Source: JAGNZR01 sp051656905 (GTDB taxonomy: Bacteria; Fusobacteriota; Fusobacteriia; Fusobacteriales; Fusobacteriaceae). Taken from it: a stretch of 64,000 nt of DNA. The stretch lies in the NCBI GenBank assembly GCA_051656905.1, contig JBOFJQ010000034.1, forward strand, positions 124,001-188,000, written 5' to 3'. The translations under genes were made by a program, and so were the position numbers. Shown here one piece after another: positions 52,696 through 62,560 of the stretch (positions within the stretch are counted from its first letter, which is position 1; every line of letters begins with the position of its first letter). A model generated the notes under the pieces. It was not told the origin of the DNA and ran no database searches. It worked only from the letters and a program-made list of their open reading frames with translations.

Positions 52696-53841
52696 ATGTT
52701 AATTAAAAATGGTTTTGTGTTTATAGCATCAGAAAATGGATTTGTAAAAAAAGATGTTGAGATTAAAGATGGAAAAATAGTTGCTGTGGGAAATGAACTT
52801 ACGTCCAATTGCAACGAAGTTATAGATGCAGAGGGGAAATATATAACCCCTGGATTTATTGATGCTCATTCACATATTGGAATTGGGGAAGAAAGTATGG
52901 GATGGGAAGGTGCTGACTATAATGAAGGTACTGATCCAGTAACTCCTGCCATGAGAGCAATAGATGCAATAAACCCAATGAATATTTCTTTTATAGAGGC
53001 AATTAAAGGTGGAGTAACAACTGTATGTACAGGACCAGGAAGTGCTAATGTAATTGGAGGGCAATTTACTACAATTTCTCTTAGTGGAAATATAATTGAC
53101 GAAATGATTATTCAAGAGTATGCAGCAATGAAATGTGCCTTTGGAGAAAATCCTAAAAGATTTCATGGAAGAGAGAAAGCAAAGATGCCTATGACTAGAA
53201 TGGGAACTGCATATCTTCTTAGAAAAGCAATACAAGATACTAAAAACTATATTATAAAGAAAAATTCTGCTTCAAGTAAAGGTGAGGAATTTCCATTAGA
53301 TTTAAATATGGAAGCTATGATTCCTGTAATCGAGAAGAAAGTACATTTAAAAGCTCATGCTCATAGAGCAGATGACATATGTACAGCTATAAGAATAGCA
53401 AAAGAATTTGATTTACTAGTGAGTATTGAGCACTGTACAGAAGGACATCTAATTTCAGATTTCTTAAAAAGTGCAAATGTTCCTGCAATAATAGGACCAA
53501 CATTTTCAGCTCGTTCAAAAATAGAGCTTATGAATAAGAGTTTTGAGACTCCTAATATTCTCCACCAAGCAGGAGTAAAATTTGCTATTATGACAGATCA
53601 TCATGTTATTCCACAATATGCACTTGTAATGTGTGCTGCACTTGCAATGAAAGGGGGATTACCAGAAGTTGAAGCGCTTAATGCAATTACTAAAAATCCT
53701 GCCGAAATTTTAGGGATAGATAATTTAAAAGGACAGATAAAAGTTGGATTAGATGCAGACGTAGTTATCTGGGATAGACATCCATTTGACTTGCAAGGAA
53801 CAACTGAGAGAGTTTACATTAAAGGAAAACAAGTTATTTAA
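52696..53841 (+). CDS. Metal-dependent amidohydrolase
   Basis: A 381-residue amidohydrolase-superfamily protein (imidazolonepropionase/dipeptidase-like branch). Metal ligands: DAHSH after the N-terminal strand domain, HLKAHAHRADD, VSIEHCTEG and the late Asp in IMTDHH. The C-terminal beta domain closes with ADVVIWDRHPFDLQG. Its substrate cannot be read from sequence; the next two genes (peptide-binding lipoprotein and M42 peptidase) suggest an unusual peptide or isopeptide. RBS AGGGGG. Confidence 0.8.
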   Translation: MLIKNGFVFIASENGFVKKDVEIKDGKIVAVGNELTSNCNEVIDAEGKYITPGFIDAHSHIGIGEESMGWEGADYNEGTDPVTPAMRAIDAINPMNISFIEAIKGGVTTVCTGPGSANVIGGQFTTISLSGNIIDEMIIQEYAAMKCAFGENPKRFHGREKAKMPMTRMGTAYLLRKAIQDTKNYIIKKNSASSKGEEFPLDLNMEAMIPVIEKKVHLKAHAHRADDICTAIRIAKEFDLLVSIEHCTEGHLISDFLKSANVPAIIGPTFSARSKIELMNKSFETPNILHQAGVKFAIMTDHHVIPQYALVMCAALAMKGGLPEVEALNAITKNPAEILGIDNLKGQIKVGLDADVVIWDRHPFDLQGTTERVYIKGKQVI

Positions 53842-53914
53842 TTTAATATAGGTTACAACAAAATACAGAATATACTATTAAAGTATTACAACACTGTAAT
53901 ACAAAAGGGGGATT

Positions 53915-55420
53915 ATGAAAAAGTTATTATTATTACTTACTTTATTATTAACATTTTTAGGTTGTGGGGGGGAAAAGAATTCTATAGGAAGTGGAAAAAA
54001 TATTATAGTAGCACAGGCAGGAAATCCAAAAAGTTTGGATCCACAAATGTATAATGAGATTCCAGGTCTATTTATAGATAAACAGATTTTTGATACGCTT
54101 TTAGCAGTGGATGACAATAAGAATATAGTTCCTGAATTAGCTGAAAAATATGAATATTTAAATGAACAAGAGTTAAAAATAACATTGAAAAAAGGTATTA
54201 AATTTCATAATGGTGAAGAGCTAAAAGCATCAGATGTTGCTTTCAGTATTAACCGTATGAAAGAAAAACCAGGAAGTAAAGTTATGGTTGATGATATCAG
54301 TAAAGTTGAGATTCTAGATGACTACACTGTAATATTAAAATTAAAAAAACCATCAGCAGCATTGCTGTTTGCCTTAGCTCATCCTTTAACATCTATCTTA
54401 AATGAGAAAGATGTTATATCTAAGAATGACGAAATTAGTAATGCACCAGTTGGTACAGGAGCATTTAAGTTTATAACTTGGGAAAATAGAGATAAAATTG
54501 AATTAGTTGCTAATAAAGAGTATTTTAAAGGGAAATCTAAAATTAACAAATTAACATTTGTATCTATACCTGAGGGAAGCTCAAGATTAATTGCACTTGA
54601 AACAGGAGAGGTGGATATAGCTGTAGGAATGGCAGCAGTTGATAATCAAGGAATTAAAGGCAATAGTAAATTAACTTTGATTTCAGAGCCTACTAGTAGT
54701 ACTGAAAATTTAACTTTAAATATCAAAAATGATAAATTAAGTTCAAGAGAGGTAAGACAAGCAATAAATTATGCTATTAACAAACAATCAATTATTGATG
54801 CCATATTTGCAGGAACTGGAAAAGTTGCCAACACTATGGTAAATCCACAAGTTTTTGGATCATATCAAGATGTAAAAAACTATGAATATAATCCTGAAAA
54901 AGCAAAAGAATTATTAAAATCTGTAGGGAAAGATAATGGATTAAAATTAAAACTATGGGTTAATGACAATGTAACAAGAACACAAACAGCTCAGATTATT
55001 CAATCGAATCTTAAAGAGGTTGGAATAGATGTTGATATAGAGGTTTTAGAGTGGAGTACTTATTTACAAAAATCTGCTAATGGAGAGCATGAGATGCTTT
55101 TAGGTGGATGGGTATCTGGTACTTTAGATGCTGATATTGTTTTATTCCCATTATTTCACTCGTCATCTATAGGAGCAGCTGGAAATAGAGCTTTCTATGT
55201 TAATCCTGAAGTAGACAAATTTATTGAAGAGGGAAGAACAGCTTTAACTCTTGATGAGAGAAAAGAAGCATATGAAAAAGCACAAATTATTTTAAGTACA
55301 GATTTACCTATGATTCCTTTATTTTATAAAAATGAAAATATTGGAATTAGTAAAAAAGTTAAAAATTTCAAGTATAACCCTACAACAATGCATTCGCTTT
55401 ATAATTTAGACAAGGAGTAG
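53915..55420 (+). CDS. Peptide-type ABC substrate-binding lipoprotein (family 5)
   Basis: A 501-residue extracytoplasmic solute-binding protein of the DppA/OppA/NikA family. Lipoprotein signal with lipobox FLGC (residue about 18). Landmarks PKSLDPQMYN, LTITLKKGIKFHNGE-type segment, and GTGAFKFITW. No permease or ATPase genes are adjacent, so it must use a system encoded elsewhere. It lies 73 bp after the amidohydrolase and 3 bp before the M42 peptidase, so the three are an operon for uptake and cleavage of peptides. RBS AAGGGGG. Confidence 0.9.
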   Translation: MKKLLLLLTLLLTFLGCGGEKNSIGSGKNIIVAQAGNPKSLDPQMYNEIPGLFIDKQIFDTLLAVDDNKNIVPELAEKYEYLNEQELKITLKKGIKFHNGEELKASDVAFSINRMKEKPGSKVMVDDISKVEILDDYTVILKLKKPSAALLFALAHPLTSILNEKDVISKNDEISNAPVGTGAFKFITWENRDKIELVANKEYFKGKSKINKLTFVSIPEGSSRLIALETGEVDIAVGMAAVDNQGIKGNSKLTLISEPTSSTENLTLNIKNDKLSSREVRQAINYAINKQSIIDAIFAGTGKVANTMVNPQVFGSYQDVKNYEYNPEKAKELLKSVGKDNGLKLKLWVNDNVTRTQTAQIIQSNLKEVGIDVDIEVLEWSTYLQKSANGEHEMLLGGWVSGTLDADIVLFPLFHSSSIGAAGNRAFYVNPEVDKFIEEGRTALTLDERKEAYEKAQIILSTDLPMIPLFYKNENIGISKKVKNFKYNPTTMHSLYNLDKE

Positions 55421-55423
55421 ATA

Positions 55424-56455
55424 ATGGAAAATATAAATTTAGAGTATGTTTTAAATTTAACAAAAGAGTTAATTGCAATTCCAAGTGTAGTTGGATTCAC
55501 AGATGATGTTACAAAGAGAGTAGAACAAGAGTTAGATAAGTATGGAGTTAAGTATACATATACCAAAAAAGGAGCTATTGTAGCAGAGATTGAAGGTAAA
55601 AATAATAATGAAGCAAAAATGATATCTGTTCATGTAGACACTATCGGGGCTATTGTAAAAAAAATAAAACCAAATGGTAGATTAGAACTTGTAAATATGG
55701 GTGGTATTATATGGGCAGGAGTAGAAGCTGAAAATGTTACTATTCATTCATTTCATGGTAAAAAATATCAAGGAAGTGTTTTACCTATAAAGGCATCAGC
55801 TCATACATATGGAGATGATGCAAGAGAGATAGTTAGAAGAACTGACACAGTGGAAGTTAGAATAGATGAGGATGTAGCTGAATATCAAGATACATTTAAC
55901 CTAGGAATTAGAGTAGGAGACTGTGTATCTTTTGAGGCGAGAACAGTTATAACAGATAGTGGATATATTAAATCACGTTACTTAGATGACAAGTTATGTA
56001 TTGCACAAGTATTTGGGTATCTTAAGTATATGAAAGAGAATAAGAAAATACCAGATAATAAATTATATATTTATTTCTCTAACTATGAAGAGATTGGGCA
56101 TGGAATATCTGTTATTCCAGAAGATGTTCATGAAGTTATATCTTTAGACATTGGAATAGTATCGAATGACTCTATGAGTGATGAGAAAAAAGTTTCCATA
56201 GCAATGAAAGATTTTAAAACTATTTATGATGTAGGAATAAATAGAAAATTAGTTGAACTTGCAGAGAAACATGGCATAGGGTATGCAATGGATATCTACA
56301 ATAGATATGGTTCTGATAGTAGTGCAGCAGTTTTACAAATGGCAGATGTCAAAATCGCATGTATTGGTCCAGGGATAGATGCTTCTCATCACTATGAAAG
56401 AACTCATATTAGAGGAGTTCTAGAAACAATTAAATTAATGATAGTTTACTTCTAA
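55424..56455 (+). CDS. M42-family metallo-aminopeptidase
   Basis: A 343-residue dinuclear zinc peptidase (glutamyl aminopeptidase / FrvX family), which forms large cytosolic tetrahedral complexes that trim imported peptides. Metal ligands: SVHVDTIGAIV, SRYLDDKLC, YEEIGHG (catalytic Glu plus ligand), SLDIGI and the final HHYERTH. Its ribosome site AAGGAG overlaps the stop region of the preceding gene. Terminator at 56475. Confidence 0.92.
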   Translation: MENINLEYVLNLTKELIAIPSVVGFTDDVTKRVEQELDKYGVKYTYTKKGAIVAEIEGKNNNEAKMISVHVDTIGAIVKKIKPNGRLELVNMGGIIWAGVEAENVTIHSFHGKKYQGSVLPIKASAHTYGDDAREIVRRTDTVEVRIDEDVAEYQDTFNLGIRVGDCVSFEARTVITDSGYIKSRYLDDKLCIAQVFGYLKYMKENKKIPDNKLYIYFSNYEEIGHGISVIPEDVHEVISLDIGIVSNDSMSDEKKVSIAMKDFKTIYDVGINRKLVELAEKHGIGYAMDIYNRYGSDSSAAVLQMADVKIACIGPGIDASHHYERTHIRGVLETIKLMIVYF

Positions 56456-56474
56456 TATCAATAAAATAAAAAAG

Positions 56475-56526
56475 AAAAACCTTTGAACTCGTATAAGATT
56501 AATTATACATGTTTAAAGGTTTTTTA
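56475..56526. terminator. Bidirectional terminator
   Basis: AAAAACCTTTGAAC and GTTTAAAGGTTTTTT with an inner GTATAA/TTATAC clamp, between convergent genes. Confidence 0.8.
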
Positions 56527-56558
56527 TAATTATAGAGATGTAGTAGCGCATAATATGA

Positions 56559-57104
56559 CTATTGGTTAATTAATCTCTTTAATGATTTAGTTAAATTTTT
56601 ATCTCTAGAAATTTTAGAATATAGAGTAATTAAAGAGTTTAACTCTTTATCATTAAGCTTTAGTTCATCTTTAATAAATTCTTCTAATTTCTCCACCTCT
56701 TGAGGTAAAAGTTTTACTCTTAATGAATCATTTATCTCTTGAATACTACCTTTCCCTTCAAAAAATGCTAGTAATCTTTTCCAGTTAGAAAAAAGATCTA
56801 CTTTTCTTAAAACCATAATTGCAGAATAGTTAAGTTGTGGAAGCTTCTTGTATCCTGATCTTTTTAATAAAGTTGATACTTCATTGTCATTATTAGAATA
56901 TAATAAGACTTCTCCAGCTTTTTTAGAGTTCATTATTTTAGGAGTCTTACTTGTCATGTTCTTACCTCTAATATATTTAGAAAGGGGTATTACCTGTGTC
57001 AGTTGAAAAAATTCTATAAAGAAGTCGTTGAACTCCATTTTATCGGGAATAGTACCATTTTCTATGTGTCTTATATAGTCATCTATTTTATTAAAATCAG
57101 TCAT
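56559..57104 (-). CDS. Conserved-looking hypothetical protein
   Basis: A 181-residue soluble, helix-rich, lysine-rich protein without signal or membrane segments. I do not recognise a family. Good start (CGGAGG before ATG). Divergent from the hydrogenase operon with a 190-bp gap. The protein at 60923, on the other flank of the hydrogenase genes, is similarly small, basic and unrecognised, but I see no clear homology between the two. Confidence 0.55.
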   Translation of the reverse strand: MTDFNKIDDYIRHIENGTIPDKMEFNDFFIEFFQLTQVIPLSKYIRGKNMTSKTPKIMNSKKAGEVLLYSNNDNEVSTLLKRSGYKKLPQLNYSAIMVLRKVDLFSNWKRLLAFFEGKGSIQEINDSLRVKLLPQEVEKLEEFIKDELKLNDKELNSLITLYSKISRDKNLTKSLKRLINQ

Positions 57105-57258
57105 TTTATCCTCCGTACTTTTTAAGTAAATAATTTATTACCATAATGTATTCATTATATTATTTAAAGCTATAGAAAGTCAAAGATAATTTTAATATAC
57201 TATTAATTAAAATTTAATATAAAAAAATAATTATATGAATAGGAAATAAGATTATTAT

Positions 57259-57267
57259 TGGTATAAT
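57259..57267 (+). promoter_or_regulatory. Extended -10 promoter of the hydrogenase operon
   Basis: TGG-TATAAT (57259-57267), an extended -10; no convincing -35. About 30 bp before the first start codon. Confidence 0.5.
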
Positions 57268-57296
57268 ATGAGCAGGTAAAATATGTGAGGTGAAGT

Positions 57297-59123
57297 ATGC
57301 TATCCTATGAAAATTTAAAAAGAATAATAGAAGTAGAAGAAAATAGTAATACAGATAAATATCTAATTAGAATTGCTAACTCAACATGTGCAATATCTGC
57401 AGGATCAAAAGCTATAATTGAAGAAGTTGAAAAGTTAAATAGTGAGAAAATAAAAAGTATAAAAACAGGTTGCATGGGATTTTGTTATTGTGAACCTACT
57501 GTTGAGGTAGTATTTCCTACAAAAGAGAGAGTCATGCTAGGTAATGTTGATAAAAAAATAATATTGAAAGTAACGGAGTTGTTAGAAAAAAAGATTGACT
57601 ACTCCACGTTTATAGATGAACTTAAGTATCAAATTGTTCAGCCTAAGAAATTAGAAAAAAAAGTAGTTTTAGAGAACTGTGGAGTAATTGATCCTCTAGA
57701 TATTAAGTCAAGCTTACTTTACAGTAGGTATCAAGCACTATATAAATCTCTTACTACCTATGAACCAAAAGAAATAATAGATATAATTAAGAAATCTAAA
57801 CTTAGAGGAAGAGGTGGCGCTGGATATTATACAGGTAAAAAATGGGAGATTATATCCAATAATTTAGCTAGCCCCAAATATGTTGTGTGCAATGCTGACG
57901 AAGGTGATCCAGGTGCCTTTATGGATAGAGTTATATTGGAGAGTGATCCCCACTGTGTACTGGAAGCAATGGCTATTTGTGGATATGCAATTGGAGCTTC
58001 AAAAGGAATTATATACATAAGGATTGAATATCCTCTTGCTGTGGAAACTTTAAAAGTTGCTATTAAGCAAGCAAGAGATATAGGGATTCTAGGAGAGAAA
58101 ATATTTGGAACGGATTTTAATTTTGATATTGAGATAAAATATGGGGCAGGAGCTTTTGTATGTGGAGAAGAAACAGCACTTATTCAGTCTATGGAGGGGA
58201 AAAGAGGTGAACCTAAAAGTAAGCCACCGTATCCTGCGGAAAAAGGTTATTTAGACTCTCCAACTAATGTCAACAATGTAGAAACATTTGCTAATATAGG
58301 TAAAATAATTTTAAATGGTTATGAATGGTTTAATACAATTGGAACAGAAAAAAGTTCAGGGACTAAAGTATTTTCCCTTGTGGGGAAAATAGCAAGACCC
58401 AGCTTAATAGAGGTTCCTCTTGGAACTAAATTAAGAGATATTATTTTTGAAGTTGGTGGAGGAATTAAAAATAATAAAAAATTTAAAGCTGTTCAGACAG
58501 GGGGACCTTCTGGAGGGGCTCTATGTGAAAATGACTTAGATATACCTATAGACTATGAGACTCTTTCTAATGAAGGTACAATGATGGGTTCTGGTGGAAT
58601 GATTATTATGGATGAAGACAACTGTATGGTAAATATAGCTAAATTCTATTTAGAGTTCACAAAAGATGAATCTTGTGGGAAATGTACCCCATGTAGAATA
58701 GGCACATCAAAGTTACATAAGTTAGTAGAGCAAGTTACGCAGGGAAGAGCAACTTTAGAAACTTTAGATTTAATTGAAGAGCTTTCTATAACAATAAAGA
58801 GAGCGGCTCTATGTGGTCTAGGAAAAACTGCTCCTAACCCTGTACTGTCTAGTATAAGAAAATTTAAAGATGAATATTTAGAACATATAAATGACAAGTT
58901 TTGCAAATCAAGAGTATGTAAAGATTTAATAACCTATACTATAATTGAAAAAGATTGTGTGGGGTGTGGTACTTGCTTTAGACAGTGTCCTGTAAAAGCG
59001 ATTAGTGGAGAGAGAAAGACTGGTTATATAATAGACAAGTCTAAATGTATAAGATGTGGGCTATGTTTTGCAAATTGCAAATTTAGTGCTATTAAGGTGA
59101 GTGGTAATAATGAAAAAAATTAA
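57297..59123 (+). CDS. hndC: NAD-linked [FeFe] hydrogenase, NuoF-like subunit
   Basis: A 608-residue flavin/FeS subunit that exchanges electrons between NAD(H), ferredoxin and the hydrogenase subunit. Order: N-terminal thioredoxin-like [2Fe-2S] domain (cysteines in STCAIS, TGCMGFCYC), FMN/NADH domain (GRGGAGYYTGKKWE, NADEGDPGAFMDR, GAGAFVCGEETALI), the [4Fe-4S] site ESCGKCTPCRIG, and two C-terminal ferredoxin-type clusters (CVGCGTCFRQCP, CIRCGLCFANC). This is the HndC/HydB layout of bifurcating hydrogenases. The next gene overlaps its end by 14 bp. A NuoE-type subunit is not seen nearby. Confidence 0.88.
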   Translation: MLSYENLKRIIEVEENSNTDKYLIRIANSTCAISAGSKAIIEEVEKLNSEKIKSIKTGCMGFCYCEPTVEVVFPTKERVMLGNVDKKIILKVTELLEKKIDYSTFIDELKYQIVQPKKLEKKVVLENCGVIDPLDIKSSLLYSRYQALYKSLTTYEPKEIIDIIKKSKLRGRGGAGYYTGKKWEIISNNLASPKYVVCNADEGDPGAFMDRVILESDPHCVLEAMAICGYAIGASKGIIYIRIEYPLAVETLKVAIKQARDIGILGEKIFGTDFNFDIEIKYGAGAFVCGEETALIQSMEGKRGEPKSKPPYPAEKGYLDSPTNVNNVETFANIGKIILNGYEWFNTIGTEKSSGTKVFSLVGKIARPSLIEVPLGTKLRDIIFEVGGGIKNNKKFKAVQTGGPSGGALCENDLDIPIDYETLSNEGTMMGSGGMIIMDEDNCMVNIAKFYLEFTKDESCGKCTPCRIGTSKLHKLVEQVTQGRATLETLDLIEELSITIKRAALCGLGKTAPNPVLSSIRKFKDEYLEHINDKFCKSRVCKDLITYTIIEKDCVGCGTCFRQCPVKAISGERKTGYIIDKSKCIRCGLCFANCKFSAIKVSGNNEKN

Positions 59124-60852
59124 TGTAACTATAAATGGTATTATGATTCAAGGAGATAGCAAAGATACAATATTAGAGACAGCTAAGAAAAATAATATAA
59201 GAATACCTCATCTATGCCATTTAAAGATAGACTCTATCTATACTAATGATTGTGCTTCGTGCCGTATTTGTGTTGTGGAAGTTGACGGGAGAGAGGGGCT
59301 TTATCCATCATGTTCTACAAAAATTTGGGAAGGGATGAATGTTATTACAAATAGTGTTGAAATAATGAAAATTAGAAAAAATGTTTTAGAACTTATTTTA
59401 GCAAATCATCCTAAAGATTGCTTAGTGTGCAGAAAATCAGGTGATTGTGAATTGCAAAAGCTTTCTAATGAAATGAGGATAAAAGAGATAAGATATGATT
59501 CTGAGCTTAGAGGTCTAAGTGAAGATAGATCTGCTGCCATAATAAGAGATATGGATAAATGTATAATGTGTAGAAGATGTGAAACTATGTGTAATAATGT
59601 CCAAAGTTGCAATATCCTTTCAGGAATCAATAGAGGAAGTAGCTCAATAGTCTCTACATACTTCAATAAAAAGCTTTCAGAGACTTATTGTACTTTCTGT
59701 GGTCAGTGTGTTGCAGTCTGCCCTGTAGGAGCTCTCACAGAGCATGACTACACTTGGGATGTTATAAATAGTATTGCAAATAAAGATAAAATTGTAGTTG
59801 CACAAATAGCACCAGCAGTTAGAGTTGCACTTGGGGAAGAGTTTAATATAAAAATAGGGACAAATATAGAGAAGAAGATTGTAGCAGCCCTTAAAAAGCT
59901 AGGATTTGATTATATATTTGATACATCGTGGGCCGCAGATTTGACTATAATGGAAGAGGCAAGTGAACTAAAGAATAGGTTAGTAAAGCATTTTCAAGGA
60001 GATAAAGAGGTAAAGTTACCGCTACTTACTTCTTGTTGCCCTGCATGGATGAATTTTTTAGAGGATAATTTTCCTACTTTGGTAGAGGTACCATCCACTG
60101 CTAAGTCACCAATGCAAATGTGCTCATCTGTTATCAAGAATATTTGGGGACCTGAAAAGGCTTTAGATAAGAAAAATATAGTGGTTGTATCTATAATGCC
60201 TTGTCTTGCTAAAAAATATGAATCTCAAAGAGAAGAGTTCATTTATGATGGTATTCCAGATACAGACTATTCCATTACAACAAGAGAACTTGCTCATATG
60301 ATAAAGTCTTCAGATATTGATTTTGAAAATTTAGAAGATAAAGAGTTTGATTCTCCTATGGGAAGTTATTCAGGAGCAGGTATTATATTTGGAAGAACAG
60401 GAGGAGTTATAGAAGCAGCTACCCGTACTACCTATAAATTTATAACAGGGAATGAACTAGATAATCTTGAATTTACTTCAATGGAAGGAATTAAAGGTAC
60501 TAGAATAGCTGAAATAGAAATAGCAGGCAATAAGATTAGGATTGGAATAACTCATGGATTAGGAGAAGCAAGAAAGTTACTTGAAAAGATAGTCAGTGGA
60601 GAGGAGTTTTTACACGGTATAGAGATAATGGCATGCAAAGGTGGCTGCGTTGGAGGTGGAGGACAGCCATATACTCATGGGAATTATGAAATTATAAAAG
60701 CTAGAATGGAAGCTTTATCTAATATTGATAAATGTCTTAAAATAAGAAAATCTCATGAAAATCCTGATGTACTCGCTATATATGAGAAGCATTTAGGGGT
60801 ACCACTATCAGCTAAAGCTAAAGAGTTACTACATAACCATAAAAAGAGGTAA
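59110..60852 (+). CDS. hndD: [FeFe] hydrogenase catalytic subunit
   Basis: A 580-residue enzyme that reduces protons to H2. N-terminal [2Fe-2S] domain (PHLCHLKID, CASCRICVV), a histidine-ligated cluster region (ANHPKDCLVCRKSGDCELQ), two [4Fe-4S] clusters (CIMCRRCETMC, CTFCGQCVAVCPVGAL), then the H-cluster domain with TSCCPAW (about 306), MPCLAKK (about 361) and MACKGGCVGGGGQP (about 507-520), and the small-subunit-like C-terminus. ATG 59110 has AAGGTGAG eight bases upstream; an in-frame GTG at 59101 does not. Group A3 type with HndC. Maturation genes hydEFG are not in the window. Confidence 0.94.
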   Translation: MKKINVTINGIMIQGDSKDTILETAKKNNIRIPHLCHLKIDSIYTNDCASCRICVVEVDGREGLYPSCSTKIWEGMNVITNSVEIMKIRKNVLELILANHPKDCLVCRKSGDCELQKLSNEMRIKEIRYDSELRGLSEDRSAAIIRDMDKCIMCRRCETMCNNVQSCNILSGINRGSSSIVSTYFNKKLSETYCTFCGQCVAVCPVGALTEHDYTWDVINSIANKDKIVVAQIAPAVRVALGEEFNIKIGTNIEKKIVAALKKLGFDYIFDTSWAADLTIMEEASELKNRLVKHFQGDKEVKLPLLTSCCPAWMNFLEDNFPTLVEVPSTAKSPMQMCSSVIKNIWGPEKALDKKNIVVVSIMPCLAKKYESQREEFIYDGIPDTDYSITTRELAHMIKSSDIDFENLEDKEFDSPMGSYSGAGIIFGRTGGVIEAATRTTYKFITGNELDNLEFTSMEGIKGTRIAEIEIAGNKIRIGITHGLGEARKLLEKIVSGEEFLHGIEIMACKGGCVGGGGQPYTHGNYEIIKARMEALSNIDKCLKIRKSHENPDVLAIYEKHLGVPLSAKAKELLHNHKKR

Positions 60853-60865
60853 GTACAGATAAATA

Positions 60866-60911
60866 AAAATGGTGGAGAATACATATTTAGTATTTCTTCA
60901 CCATCTTTTTA
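60866..60911. terminator. Terminator between converging hydrogenase operons
   Basis: ATGGTGGAGAATAC and GTATTTCTTCACCAT (with G-U pairs), T-run at 60905-60909. Confidence 0.75.
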
Positions 60912-60922
60912 TTATTATAATA

Positions 60923-61381
60923 CTATCTACTAGGCAAACAAGTAAAAATACTTATTATCCATGCATCAAGCTTCTTTTTTTCATAAGACATAACATCGAA
61001 CATTTCAGGATTATTTAATTGAAATTGTTCTTTAAATAATTTAAGATTTAACTCTTTCATATTGTTATCTCTTTTTATTTTTAAGAAAACATCTGTTATC
61101 TCATTTGGTTTATAAGGCATAAATTTTTTACCTAAAGCGATAGGCATTCCTGACTTTGTTAATTTATTATTTTGACAAACTGCAATAGCGGCTTTTCTAA
61201 CATCAAAAACTTTATCAGATAATGCTAGCTCCACAGTCTTATCCCTTAAGTTTCTAAATTCATCCTTGTTTAAATCAAAGTTACTTACTGATTTATTTAA
61301 AGCATGTAACCTTCTTCTATATGATGTTTTACATTGTAGCTCAACTAATATTTTAGCTACTGCTTGCTCTCTTGCTCCCAT
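60923..61381 (-). CDS. Hypothetical protein downstream of the sensory hydrogenase operon
   Basis: A 152-residue basic, helix-rich protein (AREQAVAKILVELQCK, DKTVELALSDKVFDVRKAAIAV) without export signals. No family recognised; the repeated helical pattern is reminiscent of HEAT-like repeats but is too short to call. It has its own GGAGG site and lies 21 bp after the SpoIIE-type phosphatase, so it is probably in the same operon and may be part of the same signalling route. Confidence 0.6.
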   Translation of the reverse strand: MGAREQAVAKILVELQCKTSYRRRLHALNKSVSNFDLNKDEFRNLRDKTVELALSDKVFDVRKAAIAVCQNNKLTKSGMPIALGKKFMPYKPNEITDVFLKIKRDNNMKELNLKLFKEQFQLNNPEMFDVMSYEKKKLDAWIISIFTCLPSR

Positions 61382-61402
61382 GTGTTATCCTCCAATATTA
61401 TA

Positions 61403-62560
61403 TTAGAGATACCTTAATTGTACAACTTTTCCCAGATTCTTAAGAACAGCTTCTAACTCTGATATCATATTTAGTTTTATGTTGAAATCTATTGGAAAAT
61501 CAGGATTCTGATGTGCTGAATTAACTGCTGTTCCTGCCCAAATATTAACATGAGTGGCTTCATAAAGAAGCATTCTTGCTACTATATAGGCACCATTATT
61601 TTCAGGCAATAGCTCAGATTTCTCACTATAGACTTCTTTTAATAATTTAATAGTTTTGTTAATTGTTATAAGCCCCTCTGTAACCAAGTCAACACCTTTT
61701 AAATATCCAATAGGTGGAACTTCTGAACTTAAATAATCTTTTAAATCTAAATCAATATCCTCTCTAAATTCTTTTGCAACTATATTAGCAGTAGTTCCTC
61801 CAGAAAGGATAATTTTTCCCTTTGCAGTTCTAATATTATTAAATAGATATTTGTCATTTTCAGGATTTCCTGGGGGTCCTATAAATATATCTAAATGCTT
61901 TAATGACTGTAATTTAACTGCAAGGACAGTTGTATCGTCACCAGGTTGACCTGCATATAGTTCATTACAAATACCTAATAGATCTGTACAAACTTGTCCA
62001 GCAAACTTCTTTAAAGAGATAATTCGGAGAAAGTCATTAATACTATCCCAACGCCAACCTAAATTTAATCTTTGACCGATACCAGCATGGACAGCTCCAT
62101 CTGATACAACAGCAAGAAGATCATCTGGTTCTAATATAAAATTAGATTCAAATATTTTTTTACCATTTATTATTCTAGATTTTTTCTCTACAAGGAAGTC
62201 TTTCCCTTTTTTAAAAAGAAAAAATGCTGGATTATCATATTCTACAATAGAACAGTCACCATTATTATTCATTTTTATTATAGTAAAAGTAGAATATGCT
62301 AAATTTCTAACCTTACATTCAGGAAGAGTATTAGCAATTGTATATATTGTCTCATCTATTGAAGCCCCCTCTTTAAGCATTGTAACTGCTATTTTTGAAG
62401 TAAGGGTTGCAAGTATATTAGCTTTAACTCCACTACCTAGTCCATCAGATAATACAATAATAACACCATTTTCAGTTTTGACAATTTCTACATTATCACC
62501 ACAAAGCTCTTCGCCTTTTTTATTGATACTCTTATGGGAAACATCTATAAAATAGTCCAT
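61403..62560 (-). CDS. SpoIIE/PP2C-type serine phosphatase
   Basis: A 385-residue protein. Residues about 1-225 form a SpoIIE-type PP2C phosphatase with metal-binding Asp residues in LCGDNVEIV, LSDGLGSGVKA, VSDGAVHAG and GQPGDDTTVLAV. The C-terminal 150 residues (from IFIGPPGNPENDK) are a separate conserved region (GGTTANIVAKEF, LVTEGLITINK) of unknown role. Its start ATG overlaps the stop codon of the sensory hydrogenase gene (TAATG), so the two are translationally coupled. Phosphatases of this kind commonly accompany group C [FeFe] hydrogenases. Confidence 0.85.
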   Translation of the reverse strand: MDYFIDVSHKSINKKGEELCGDNVEIVKTENGVIIVLSDGLGSGVKANILATLTSKIAVTMLKEGASIDETIYTIANTLPECKVRNLAYSTFTIIKMNNNGDCSIVEYDNPAFFLFKKGKDFLVEKKSRIINGKKIFESNFILEPDDLLAVVSDGAVHAGIGQRLNLGWRWDSINDFLRIISLKKFAGQVCTDLLGICNELYAGQPGDDTTVLAVKLQSLKHLDIFIGPPGNPENDKYLFNNIRTAKGKIILSGGTTANIVAKEFREDIDLDLKDYLSSEVPPIGYLKGVDLVTEGLITINKTIKLLKEVYSEKSELLPENNGAYIVARMLLYEATHVNIWAGTAVNSAHQNPDFPIDFNIKLNMISELEAVLKNLGKVVQLRYL

